This document shows positions 45,196-56,137 of a stretch of DNA of 64,000 nt, piece by piece. The notes under the pieces were generated by a model. It saw nothing but the letters and a program-made list of their open reading frames with translations. It made no database searches and had not been told where the DNA came from. Origin of the DNA: Aspidapion aeneum (Eukaryota; Arthropoda; Insecta; Coleoptera; Brentidae); assembly GCA_963576565.1 (NCBI GenBank), contig OY755040.1, positions 81,362,821 to 81,426,820 of the forward strand. Direction: 5' to 3'. The position numbers were made by a program, and so were the translations under genes. Numbering within the stretch: the first letter of the stretch is position 1; every line of letters starts with the position of its first letter.

Positions 45196-45523
45196 CGCCG
45201 CCCGCTTTTTTTTGAACAATAATAAAAATAATAGTAGGTATATTATAAACCTGGGGCGTGCAGTGTTTACTTTTAATACCACGGCGGGAATTTTCATGCT
45301 CGACCGGAAGAAGGGCTATAATTTGCTAAGTGACTAAAAGGGACTTTAATGCCAAGGTTTATTTTTATATACTAAAAATAATAATAATCATAAACTAAAT
45401 AAATTGGTATTAAACCACTTACCGTACTGTAGTTTTAGCATGTCAAGTATATAAAAAAACAGTGGTCAGTGATAGTTGTCATGGCATTACATTAAACAAA
45501 AATCAGTCAGATGCTAACAAACA

Positions 45524-45575
45524 AAGGTCACTCATCGTCAAGCAAGGTAAAGCTTGCTTGACGATGAGTGACCTT
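45524..45575. repeat. Perfect 23-bp hairpin
   Basis: Arms 45524-45546 and 45553-45575 are exact reverse complements (core CACTCATCGTCAAGCAAG), with a 6-base loop GTAAAG. It stands alone in AT-rich non-coding DNA. Confidence 0.85.
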
Positions 45576-46369
45576 ATAACAAACAATGTGGAAAAAATAT
45601 TATTTATTTCATAACAAACTAATTAAGTTTACTCGAGAAAAAGTTCGAATTACATTTCTCGAAGATGGAAAATAAAGCATATTCTTACTTTGAGATGGGC
45701 ATGGAAATGATGAAATAAACAGAATTTCGAAAATATCACAGTTTCCTGGTTTACAGCCTGGAGAAGTCTAGAAAGTTAAATGCTTCGTTTATATGGAAGC
45801 AATATTCTATGCCTAAGGACACAATAACGATCAAAACGAACCAAGCCATCGGCAAAGTAAAGTAAGCTTACGGCAAGCTGGAACAAAATAATCGGTATCG
45901 TGTATATATTCCTTTTTGTTTTTTGTATTATGATAAAATAAAATAATCCAAAAACCTATATTTTGCCTTTATGGTTTTAAAGAAATTACTTTCAATCACT
46001 GGGGACAAGAAACACTACCTTAGTCCATGAAAAAAGGGATTAAACGTACACCTTTATTCCGTAGAGAGCATAAAACATTTATTAAATAATACAAAACCCA
46101 ACATAATAGTTTTCTATATTTTAGAATATATATAAAACATGCAAACTATATTTTTGGTTTCCTTCGCTGTGTGGGTCCTAACACAGGGTCCTAATAAATT
46201 TGAAATCATAAAAAACTTAGTTTTTTTAGGTTTGTTTATTTGGACAGTAAAATTTATATACCGGATGTGACGGACACTTCTTTACGTAACATTTGTAAAC
46301 CATTTAATTTTTTTAAACATAAAAAAAGCTACGCTCCTGACAGTGTCAGATTTGCGTTTTTCGTAAATG

Positions 46370-47010
46370 AGGTTATGTTTGGTGTCGCTACCCCTGGGAG
46401 ACATGAGCGGCTAGTTCACAACTTGCATTCCGTTTGCTATTGGTCGAAATAGTCAGCTGACTTTTTGATGTTGAACGTTGCCGTTTACGATTATTATTAT
46501 ATTATATTAAGAGATGGTGCCACCAGTCAAGCATTTAACAAACTTTATGTTTACAGCTTTCGGCGTAAAATACGAATATATACTAGTTGTAAGTGACTAA
46601 AAAGTGTAGTGGTTTGTGCAGTACATACCTATTGAATTTAACTAAATCTATGCCAATGAGTTTTTTTTTATTGTTTTTTAAAAACATATTATATTTTTTT
46701 TAATTAGCTTCCCTATCCTGTTTTCCTGTCGAAATCGGTGTTAACCTAACCCTGATAAATTATTCGACAACGTATCCTAACTTGTCCAGACACGCCCCGG
46801 TTAGGATACGTTTCCCATCAATTGACCACGGTTAGGTTTTGTTTCAGTTTGGTTTAACACCGATTTCAACCTCCCAAAACGAGGACAGGAGAGTTTTAAT
46901 GTTAAAAATCCCGCCTGACTATGGCAACCAATAGCAAATGGAATGCAAGTTGTGAACTATCCGCTCGTTGGGAGACGCCACGCTTTCAGGATGCAGTGAC
47001 CCTAAGAATA
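46370..47010. repeat. Inverted repeat pair inside X
   Basis: 46375-46445 (CTACCCCTGGGAGACA, CAACTTGCATTCC) is matched in reverse complement by about 46925-47000 (GGAATGCAAGTTGTGAACTA, GGGAGACGCCAC). Between them a second inverted pair carries GAAATCGGTGTTAACCTAAC (46730) and its partner near 46870. Confidence 0.65.
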
Positions 47011-47397
47011 GTTGCTTTAGTCGCCACCTGACGAAAATAAGTCGAAGGCGGAATTTTTCAGGGGTGCCACGACCACGTGGTCACACTGTGCAAGGAAAAC
47101 TTAAGTTTGCGACACGCTCCCTAGAGGGCGCCGCACATATAGGCAGACATCTGCGTACAGCCGACCTGAAAATAAATTTGCAAATATGAATAAAATGAAC
47201 TGGACCCAAGAAACAAACCTTTAAAACATAAATTTCAAACTTTCTATAAATTCGTATAATTAAAAATAATGTTTGTATAATTATGTAAAATTTCTTATGT
47301 GCCCAATATTATATTTTAATAATTAATTTTCTACTTAGCAATAAAAAGTTGAAAACAGCCCTAAAAAACTACTATTTACGGATTAGATCAAATTTTG

Positions 47398-48130
47398 GTC
47401 CAGGAGGTGAGTTACAGGATGATATCGAAAATAGTAGTAAATCTTAATTAAAATCACATTTTTAAAAAACAACTCTGTCAGGAGTTTTAGTTAGCAAATA
47501 AGAGTAAGAAATACATTAAAAAATGTATCATGAACTTATTGTATTATTTTTAGATCCAGGACGTGAGAGACCTACAGGGTGATATCGAAATTAGAAGCGT
47601 AATTTTCTAAAAAACAAATTTTTAAAAAGCAATGTTGTCAAGAGCTTTCGTTAGCAAAAAATTATTTGAAACACGTTACACAATCATACCATTATCAGAT
47701 TTTATCACCTTCAGGTCCAGGAATTGAGCTACATGGTGATATAGAAATTATTAGTGTGTGTAAATTTTCTAAAAATCACATTTTTAAAAAGCAAGGTTGT
47801 CCGGAGCTTTTGTTAGCAAAGTATAGTTAGGAATACGTTAAACAATCATACCATTAACTGACTGTATCACCGTTAGGTCCAGGAAGTGAGGTACAGGGTG
47901 ATATCGAAATTAGTAATAAAATTTCGTAAAAATCACGTTTTTAAAAAACAACGCTGTCAGGAGCGTTTGTTAGCAAAAAATAGTTAGGAACACGTTAAGC
48001 AATCATACCACTTACTAAATTTCATTTACTTCCAGTAGGTAAGCTGCAGGGTGATATCTAAATAGCAGTAAAGATTTTGAAAAATCACATTTTTAAAAAA
48101 CAAGGGAGGTGAGCTACAGGGTGAAATGAA
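47398..48130 (+). repeat. Tandem array, about 160-bp period
   Basis: Units start near 47398, 47553, 47715, 47876 and 48035. Shared parts are GTCCAGGA, ACAGGGTGATATCGAAATTA, AATCACATTTTTAAAAA and TTAGCAAA. Diverged, with indels. Confidence 0.8.
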
Positions 48131-49030
48131 TAAATAAATCCAAAAATATTTACATATATTTACGTGAAAAACTTTTACTATTTATTTGACAAATTTACAA
48201 GTTAATATGATAAAATTTTGACATTAAAACTTATTAGTTAATACAACCAAATCAACCTAAGCCCCTAACTAACCTTGGTCAAAATAAAAGTTTACAAATA
48301 CACATGAGAAATCCAAAAATCCCTACATTTATTTACGTAACAACATCTTGGTTCGTTGTTCTTTTACAAATTCACAAGTTAGTTTGAAAAAATCATGGCT
48401 TTATAATACATATCAAGTATAACCAAACCGAACCAAACCCATATAAATAAGGTTGGTCAATATAAAAATGTACAATAATTATTTACAGAAAAACCTGCCT
48501 GCCTTCGTTGTTAATTCACAAATTTACATGCTTATTTGACAAAAATTTTTCATCCAAAATATACAATTAATAGAATCAAACCGAACCAGTTGGTCAATGT
48601 AAAAATTAACAAATACAAATAGTAAATCAAAAATTTTTTACAAATATTTTACATTTGTTTGATTTGTTAATTAACAAATTTACAAGATATTTTAGAATCT
48701 TGGCCCTAAAATATACATTTAATGTAACAAAACGAAAGCCTTCACTAGGCTTGCCTAATGCAAACATTTACAAACATACACGATAAATATAAAAATCTGC
48801 ACATTTATTTACAGGAAGAAACTGTCTTCGTTGTTATTTCACAAATTTGCATGTTTTTTAGGCAACAATTTGACACCCAAGTTATCTATTTAACATAACC
48901 AAACCGAGCCAAATCAAATCCTTATAATTATTAAGCTTGCTCAATATAAAAATGTACAAATACACATAATAAATATTACATTTATTTACATTGACAAACA
49001 ACAACCTGCACACAAATATTTTTGTCCCGT
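48131..49030 (+). repeat. Second tandem array, about 135-180-bp period
   Basis: Five diverged units with TTGGTCAATATAAAAATGTA, then ACAAATACACATAATAAAT, ATTTACATTTATTTAC and CACAAATTTACAAG. Unit starts near 48277, 48454, 48590, 48755 and 48936. Confidence 0.7.
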
Positions 49031-49334
49031 ACGTCGTTCTTAGTTTTATTTAATTACTTGTATATAGACTTCTTCCAAAGTAAAGCGACTCAACATTTTG
49101 CATTTCTTTCAAAAAATCTGTTAATACATGTACCGCTACATAGCTATTTGGTTGTCTGATAAAGGGATATATTTCTTTACTTCTTTAGCTATTTTTACTG
49201 AAAACTCCAAATCAACAAAAGCAGTAGTTTCATCCCACTTAAGGTCTTTTATCTTTAAATTTTAAATATCTTGTACATAAATATTTTTTTGTATCGCTTA
49301 GGCTTTTAATTGTTTGTACAATAGTTATTTACCT

Positions 49335-50175
49335 AACAAGTGCGGAAAGAGGTACTTTTCCGCACGTGACGGCAGTTGCACAAACGACGCGGAGCGGAGT
49401 TCGAAAAAGCCGTCAAGGATGGAAAAGATAGTTTCCGCAAGAATTAGGTACAATGTTTTTCCTACGAGTGTTTTTATCCATCTTCTTTATCAAAAAACAT
49501 GTTTTAATTCGCAAAGATTTTATAATAATGCTAGAAAATGATACGTAAGATAGAATTGTTACATAAATCATTTAATGAGTCCTAAATATCTTCATTTTTA
49601 ACAAAACAAAAATCGTGCGAAAAAAGAAATTTTTCAGCCCTAGTGCGGAAAAGTTACTTTTCCGTGCGTTTTTTTAACTTTTATTTTTACTTGATTTTTT
49701 TTATGCACGGAAAAATAATAAAACAGGATTTTTTTATTATGATATATTAAAAAGAAACTTTATGCAAAGAACATTTAATTAACAATAACGAAAAAGTTAA
49801 CGATGGTAGATATTGAAATTGAAAGTGCACTTTCTGTTTGTTGCATGCTTCAATATACATCAGATGCCGCAACATCTTGAATAACGTCGTTTCTTATTGG
49901 AATTTGATTGGTTGGTGTTTGGCCCACTACAGAAATGCCTTGATCAGTTTGCTGCTTAGAATTACTACTGTAGTGAATGGAGGAAGGTATATTGTGCTTC
50001 TGGTAGCATCGGTTCAGCAGCACTTCTTGAAAATGAAACTTGTGTGTAGGAGGACGGGTTTTCATTTGAAAACGATTGTGGACGGGAAGGTTCTTGCAAT
50101 TTGGACGTGCGGAAAAAAATCGTGAGGAAAGTAAAAATGATGCGAAAAAGTAAAATTGTGCGGAAAAGTAATTAA
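49335..50175. repeat. Segment bounded by GTGCGGAAAAGT motifs
   Basis: Palindromic motifs at 49340-49365 and 49643-49669 (GTGCGGAAAAGTTACTTTTC), with single copies near 50107 and 50158. Probably a smaller mobile element. Open frames at 49838-50125 (+) and 49850-50203 (-) overlap and have no known product. Confidence 0.45.
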
Positions 50176-50224
50176 CGTAATATTCTTTTAATAGATCGCT
50201 CAAGAAACCCTAACTTATATGTTC

Positions 50225-50870
50225 TTGGTTTGTAAACAGTAAGGTGAGTTACTACTAGTATCTTACCTACTGGACCTAAATGTAACGCAGTTAGTGAATA
50301 GTATGGTTTGTTTACAATTCCTAACTATTTTTTGCTCACCAAGACTCCTGATAAAGTTGATTTTTGAAATTGTGATTTTTACAAAAGTGTTTTACTAATT
50401 TTGATATCACCCTGTACCTTACTCCAAGGTCCTAAAGGTAATACAGTCAGTTAATGTCATGATTTTTTAACGTGTTCCTAAGCATTTTTTGATAACGAAA
50501 GCTCTTGACAACATTGTTTTCTAAAAATGTGATTTTTAGAAAAATACACTAATAATTTCGATATCACCCAGTAGCTCACTTGCTGGCTCTAAAGGTAATA
50601 CAATAAGTTAGTGATATGATTTTTTAAGGTATTTCTAACTCTTGTTTGCTAAGTAAAACTCCTGACAAAGTTGTTTTTAAGAATGTAAATTGTACAACTA
50701 TTTTTGATATCACCCTGTAACTCACCCCCTGAACCTAAATTTGAAAAAATCCGTTAATACATAGTTTAACTTTTTGGGCTATTTTCAACTTTTTATTGTT
50801 AAGTAGAGAACTAGAATTTCTAAACAAATCTGTAATAAATTTTAAGGTCACCCTGTAGCAGACCTGAACC
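50225..50870 (-). repeat. Tandem array, inverted relative of 47398-48130
   Basis: About four units with the reverse complement of the first array (TTCGATATCACCCTGTA, CTCCTGACAAAGTTG, TTTTAAAAATGTGATT). With the first array it forms inverted subterminal arrays in X. Confidence 0.78.
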
Positions 50871-51510
50871 TAACCTTTATAACCTGGGTTTGGCAGACTT
50901 TTTTTCTTTCTCTTCTCATACCTGATAAGAAATATTAGACAAACATTATTTTTAATTATATGATAATAATAATACAACAAGTTCGATATTTATATATTCA
51001 AAGGTTATTTTTTGGGCCACGGGTTGCAATAAATCCGGGTATTGTTTTTTTTCATATCATAACTTATCAAGCCTAATAGTTTTCTTTCCTAAGATTCATT
51101 TGATTTCGTTAAAATAATATTACGTTTGATTTTGTGGTCGGCTGTACTTAGCCATTCGGTTTGGTCGCAGCCTTCGTAGTTACGAAGGCCGTGGTTTGGT
51201 TCGCTTTGCATGTTATTTGAATCCAACTTTAACGAAGTCAGAAAAACGTCTCATGGTTTTGTTATTGTTTTTTTCCGGAAAAATACAATTTTTTAAGAAC
51301 CTGTGCATTCAACAATCCCGGAAAAATATTGAATTATCAGCAATCGGGTTTAAAGGTAGGTTTTAGATTATATTTTTCCTCATTTTTCGGTTTTTGACGC
51401 TGTACAAGAAACTGAAATTTACGATGTTGCCATGATTTAGGGCTAAAATTTGAGGCGTCAAATTTTTTCAGATTGTTTCAAATTATTTCAAATGTTAAAG
51501 AATTGCCCCC
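50871..51510. other. X, right non-coding end
   Basis: No gene. A small hairpin CCTTCGTAGTTACGAAGG lies at about 51172-51189. It ends in the right terminal repeat. Confidence 0.5.
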
Positions 51511-51975
51511 AATATGTCAAAACAGAAAATTTGACATAGAGTAATTAGTTTACACCTGGAAGACACAATTTTAATGGACACATCTGTCGCCGTCGAGATA
51601 ATGAAAATTAATTGTCGGCATCTTAAAATATGACACTTTAAAGTAGCACCACTTTTTGGCAAATTTTGATGGTTCTTTGGCAAAAACTCAAAAAGTACCA
51701 AACTAATCAAAATTTTTTTCTCTGATGTTTATAGATCTTCGTAGGCCATATCGATAAAGTTATTATAATTTTTTCATTTTGACGTCTCGAGATATAGGCA
51801 AATAATTGAAATTTAAAATAATGCTGTTTTTAAAAACGCAGGGACCTATTGCGCTTCAATGCACTAAGTGGGTGACATCTAAAGCCACAAATTGATATTT
51901 TTACCGTAGAAATAGGTTCAGTCAAGGGCTGTCAAGTCACCGGAAGTCGAGCAAAAAAATAGTTTGAGATATGAC
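51511..51975 (+). repeat. Direct repeat D, second copy, right of X
   Basis: Same orientation as 42205-42740. It includes AATTAGTTTACACCTGGAAG and CAAGTCACCGGAAGT. Confidence 0.8.
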
Positions 51976-52240
51976 CCTTCAAAGTTTTACATACAAACGC
52001 TGATATCTCAAAAACAACTAAACCGATTCCGATTTGGTTTTTGGTTTTCGCAATAAAACCAACATTGCTATGATTCTTATAGAAAAAATTTTCGTTTTTT
52101 CCAACTCAACAACAACAACAACCGAAAAAAGTGGAGGGGTACCCTGAAAGCTTGATAGCTTGATGTAAACAAAATAGTCCACTTCGGGGGGGGGGGGGAG
52201 TCACATACTAATATAGAAATAAATTGGAGGCCCGTAGGGC
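51976..52240. other. Non-coding centre of Y
   Basis: No gene. Contains (CAA)n-like ACAACAACAACAAC near 52110 and a G-run at about 52185-52197. Confidence 0.6.
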
Positions 52241-54810
52241 CGAGAGTCACATTCTAAGCCTTTGATATTTGGCCCTTCACGGCCAAATCACATAAGCACA
52301 ACATTTATACATAACGCAATTCACAAGCAAAAAACCAAGTAAGTAACTTAAACATCTGTAACCGCGAGAGTTAAACGAAAAACGAACTTATGTGTGTCTC
52401 GACTTGGTCTGCCGCGTTCGTCGCGTCATGGCTTCACTCTTTGCTACTTTAAAAAAAAACTATGCGTCCGATTGACATTTTTCAAAAATCATTGTGATCC
52501 CTGATCTTTGATACACAAAGTTTACAGAAGGTGTTTTTTTGATTAAGCAAAGGGTTCTCGAGTTATAACAAGTTATACATTATTATAAATACGCGTTTTC
52601 AGGGCGAGCACTTGTTTAATAGGGAACTCCATATAAAAGCATTGGGAACGATATTTTCAACATTGAAAAATAAATGTTTCTAATAGTAATATTACTATAT
52701 GGTTTTGGTGGAGTCATGAGCACACTTTATAGATTCAAAAAATGCAAAAAAAAAAATTTCAAAATTTTTGGAAAAACTACCCCCACCACCACCTGCACAC
52801 GACGATTTTTGGACGACCAGTCGATTTTGCATTCTTAGGGTGTAAGAAATGATTTAAATTGTGTCTTACATTGCAATGAAGTGCGCACGAAAATCGGTTC
52901 TAGAAGCCTTTTACGCGCTTTTAAACTCTACTAATACTCAATAAAATTTCCTTCATAATGACGTATAACACGATTAAATCGGTTTTATAAATAAAACTTC
53001 AGGGGCATCCGTAAATTAAATTAATTTTGAAAAAACAGAAAATAAACCATTTTTGTTACACGTTTTATCTAATTTTCTCAAAAACTAAGCTTAACATGAA
53101 AAAACTTGTTCTACACTTTTTGTAGACAGGAAAATTCCCTTTTTAAAAATGTGACACCGGGTTTGATTTATAGCAAACTCTCCAGCGCCGTCCGTCAATG
53201 GGGGTGATTTCAACAATTCATTAAAAAAAACATATTTTTCATACGTTTTATTCAATTTTATTAAAAACAAAGCTCTTTATCAAAAAATGTGTTCTATACT
53301 TCGTCATAGCCAATAAAATTTCCTTTCAAACGATGTATACCAAAGTGGAAGCTCCAGTGGTGTTCTTAATTTAAAGAAATTATTTAAGATCAATCCAAAC
53401 TAATCAATTTTGTGTCTTATTAGCTTTTCGGTGGATAATAAAGAGCGGCGGATAAAAGGTCGAAAGTACAAAAGATCAAAAGGTCGAAAGTTCAAAAGGT
53501 CGAAAGTACAAAAGGTCGAAAGTACAAAAGATCGAAAGTACAAAAGATCGAAAGTACAAAAGATCGAAAGTACGGCCGCGGGTCCACATCGACTGGACAG
53601 GTCAATTCGACTTGATACGGTAAATTTGTATTTTTAATATTTTGTTTTGTCGATTTTTTTCCGACCTTTTGTACTGTCGACCTTTTATGGCGTTGGCGGC
53701 GGGCCCAATAATAAAATGTCCTTTTAAACAGTGTGTCACAAAATGTGACCCATAGTTTAGAACACTCTCCAGGGGCGTCTGTAAATTGCATAAGTATAAG
53801 GCAAAAAAATATCAAACTCTTCCTAATAGGTTGACAGGTTGGTTCTTGATCCCAATGAGTACCTAATTATGATTGTGCCCCCCCCCCCCCAAACCGGTAC
53901 ATAAGATTCACCACTTTATTTTTAGTTCCATATGCTTAAAAAAATAACCAAAAACACCTGTGTCAATGTTACTACTGTTACTTTCTGCACAAAAATATTG
54001 CTTAGGGGGGGCCATGGCCCTTATGCCCCCCTCCCCTTATAACCACCGGTGTTTTTTTGCTTTAAAGAACTTATTTAGATAAATCAAAATATCTAATCTA
54101 ATAAAAAAACAGTTTATTTTAGTAGGTATAAATTACGAACCTTTTTGAAGTATTTATCATAACATTAACCTCACTTTGTAATATATCATTTAAAAGGAAA
54201 TTGTCTTATCCTCAATAAAGAATAAAGGCACATTTTATTCTGAAAATCTTAGTTAGAAAAGATATTTAAATATGCAAGAGAAACTGATTATTTTTGAAAA
54301 TAAGTTGATATTAGTACGCTCCTGAAGTCTTAAATATGGCAACAACCCGACATCTTAATAAAGTTTTTAAAAGAAAATGAGTTTTTAAAAAAAAATAAGA
54401 AAATGTTATGTTCTACAATAAAGTATACTACATATTTTTTCCTAAAAAGTGTAGTTTTTGAGAAAATTTTGAAAAACCTATAATAAACATGTTTTTTCTA
54501 AATAATCCCAATTTACGTACGCCATTGAAGAGCTACTTGCTTTTCCTAACCTTATTGATCAATACATCGTTGGAAAGGGAATTTTATTCTTCACAAAAAA
54601 CTGTTCTTTGCAATTTTTGATAAAAAGGTTAGTTTTTGAGAAAAATGCATAAAACTGAAAAAAAAAACAGGTTTTTGGAGGTTTGGGGGGGATTTTCTCC
54701 GTCCCTGTCGATTTTTCGAGTTGGCAACAGAGATATTCGGATTCAGCGGAGTCAAATTAGGAGGAAATGGTCTGTTGCCAAAAAGTAATATGATTTGCTT
54801 CTAGACCGAA
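52241..54810. repeat. Inverted repeat, right arm of Y
   Basis: Reverse complement of left-arm sequence at 52255-52875 and 54660-54810. In between are diverged extra units with CTCTCCAGCGxCGTCCGT (near 53180 and 53765) in the same orientation as the left arm. C-rich runs lie at 53878-53890. Confidence 0.7.
53455..53575 (+). repeat. Minisatellite GTCGAAAGTACAAAAG
   Basis: About seven near-identical 15-16-base units. An apparent Lys/Ser/Arg-rich open frame (53410-53637) and its antisense are products of the repeat. Confidence 0.85.
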
Positions 54811-55319
54811 AACGGAAAGCCTTTTAAAATAATATGCTCTGACTAATTGACTTAAGGAGCCGACTCGCGCCGATATTTTCGTGCTAATGTAAGGGTTTGG
54901 AAATACACGCTTTTCTTGAAGACGACTACAGGTTTTAACAAAAACTTTTTTTAATCGTTTAAAGTGATCTTTGGTACAGGCCTAAAACTATTTTTTAGTT
55001 AAAAAAATTTGTCCAAAATAGCATGAAATTATGCTTATTTATAGTCAAAAATCGATCATTTTCATATCATTTTTTTAATAGGAAATTGTTATCTGATTCA
55101 ATCGGGGAAGAATTTCGGGCCTACAAGGGACATTCCTCTAAATAAATAAAAAATTGCAGGTCATCTGGTAGGAAAACGTGTATTTTTAAATCCTTACAAG
55201 ACCAACAATTGCCGCTTTTGTCATCAATAAAGTGGGGCCCTCTGCTGGTCGCTAAGAATTATTTTTAAAACAATAGCAATATCAGTAGTAGGTTTAAGCG
55301 GGTGCTGGACCACTTTTGA
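54811..55319. other. Non-coding spacer, possible left end of the Maverick element
   Basis: No gene. AGTGGGGCCCTCTGCTGGTC at 55231-55250 could be an AG-starting terminus of a Polinton-type element, but the partner lies beyond the window, so the boundary is only a suggestion. Confidence 0.35.
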
Positions 55320-55327
55320 GGAGGGAA

Positions 55328-55535
55328 TGACCTTGAATGACCTTGACGGTCGTTGCCTTGTTTTATGTAGAGACGAATAGTTTGAGTAGTATATTTGACC
55401 TTGAAAAGTTGTGAAGGTCATTATGTTGACCTTGAATGACCTTGACGATCGTTGCGTTTTTATATGTAGAGACGAATAGTTCGAGTAGTATTTTTGACCC
55501 TGAACAACCTTGACCTTGTCTGACCTTAAGCACAA
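55328..55535 (+). repeat. 101-bp tandem duplication with TGACCTTGA sites
   Basis: Two units (about 55328-55428 and 55427-55530) share TGACCTTGAATGACCTTGAC, TGTAGAGACGAATAGTT and GAGTAGTATxTTTGACC. TGACCTTGA occurs exactly at 55328, 55338, 55396, 55427 and 55437. Confidence 0.85.
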
Positions 55536-55619
55536 AAAATACCTCTATCTTTGACTCTGATTTGTTTTACACTTTTGAAAGATTTACATTATCCCCACCC
55601 TAATAATTGTATTTAAACA

Positions 55620-55628
55620 TATAAAAAG
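55620..55628 (+). promoter_or_regulatory. TATA box before the first plus-strand Maverick gene
   Basis: TATAAAAAG lies about 130 bases before ATG 55754. A start site about 30 bases downstream would leave a 100-base leader. No strong initiator is seen. Confidence 0.5.
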
Positions 55629-55753
55629 GAAAAACAAACCCACTTGAAGTATTAGTAGATTTCTGTATCTCAACGTCTCAAATCACTCTCTAAAATAAAA
55701 ATAAAGAAAAAATAGTATAATTTGTGGAAAAACAATAATTTAAAGGTAATAAT

Positions 55754-56085
55754 ATGGATATTTTAAAAATCAAACTTGAACAAATAAATTTCGAAATAAA
55801 CAATGAAGCAAAACTTCAATTAAAATCTTTAGATTCATTACAAGTTAATACCACATATGTTAAAGAAATGTGCACCATTGATACCCGTCATGGAAAATCT
55901 GTTTTAATAACATTGGCTGAAGATGCTGATGTATTTAAAACGTTTTTACCAAAACGTGTGCTGATGATTTTATCGATCTAGTTAATAAAAGTAATCAAAA
56001 ATATACTCTAACCTATCTGGGGCAAAGTGAACCCACATACATCGGTGCAAAACGTAAATCCATATTTGAATTTGGAATATACTAA
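55754..56085 (+). pseudogene. Small Maverick-associated protein, frameshifted
   Basis: The frame from ATG 55754 gives 75 residues with TIDTRHGKSVLITLAEDADV and FLPKRV, and ends at TAG 55979-55981. From 55960 another frame continues with DDFIDLVNKSNQKYTLTYLG and ends at TAA 56083-56085. The break is at the GTGT run 55956-55959, offset by two bases. Short proteins of this kind (charged, beta-rich, ending in an FEFG-like tail) recur next to insect Maverick genes; a nucleic-acid-binding role is possible but not shown. It lies downstream of the TATA box at 55620. Confidence 0.55.
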
Positions 56086-56137
56086 ATTATCTTAAAATTA
56101 TTGTGTGTTAAAATATTATTCTTAAAGTATTAAAAAT

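Larger units (their letters stand above)
43138..51510. mobile_element. Non-coding inverted-repeat element X, 8.4 kb
   Basis: Termini are GGGGGCAATTCTTTACATTT (43138) and the reverse complement of GGGGGCAATTCTTTAACATT (ending 51510). A 3-bp AAT duplication flanks it (43135-43137, 51511-51513), confirmed by the unsplit GCATAATATGTG in the neighbouring repeat. Inside are short open frames without recognisable protein, several tandem arrays and inverted segments. It is therefore non-autonomous or decayed. Superfamily not assigned. Confidence 0.75.
40309..54810. mobile_element. Large inverted-repeat composite (Y)
   Basis: Left 40309-41650 is matched in reverse complement by about 52240-52880 and 54660-54810. 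Clear pairs are TCTAGAAGC...ATATTACTTTTTGGC (40309) with 54780-54810, and CGACTGGTCGTCCAAAAATCG (near 40960) with its complement near 52810. The right side is longer, with extra diverged units. Between the arms is a direct repeat (42121-42740 and 43020-43137 plus 51511-51975) into which X is inserted. No transposase is visible, so the class is unknown. Confidence 0.65.

Noticed and set aside
47398..48130. CRISPR-like spaced repeats
   Set aside because: Units diverge along their whole length, spacing varies, and the sequence context is eukaryotic; this is a decayed tandem array.
49838..50203. Overlapping open frames on both strands in X
   Set aside because: No recognisable protein on either strand; both lie inside a GTGCGGAAAA-flanked repeat.
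53410..53637. Open frame encoding a Lys/Ser/Arg-rich repeat protein (and its antisense frame at 53492-53815)
   Set aside because: It is a translation of the 15-16-bp minisatellite and has no other support; the same happens at 45019-45297.
55224..55535. 103-residue minus-strand open frame
   Set aside because: It lies across the 101-bp tandem duplication, and its repeated residues follow the DNA repeat.
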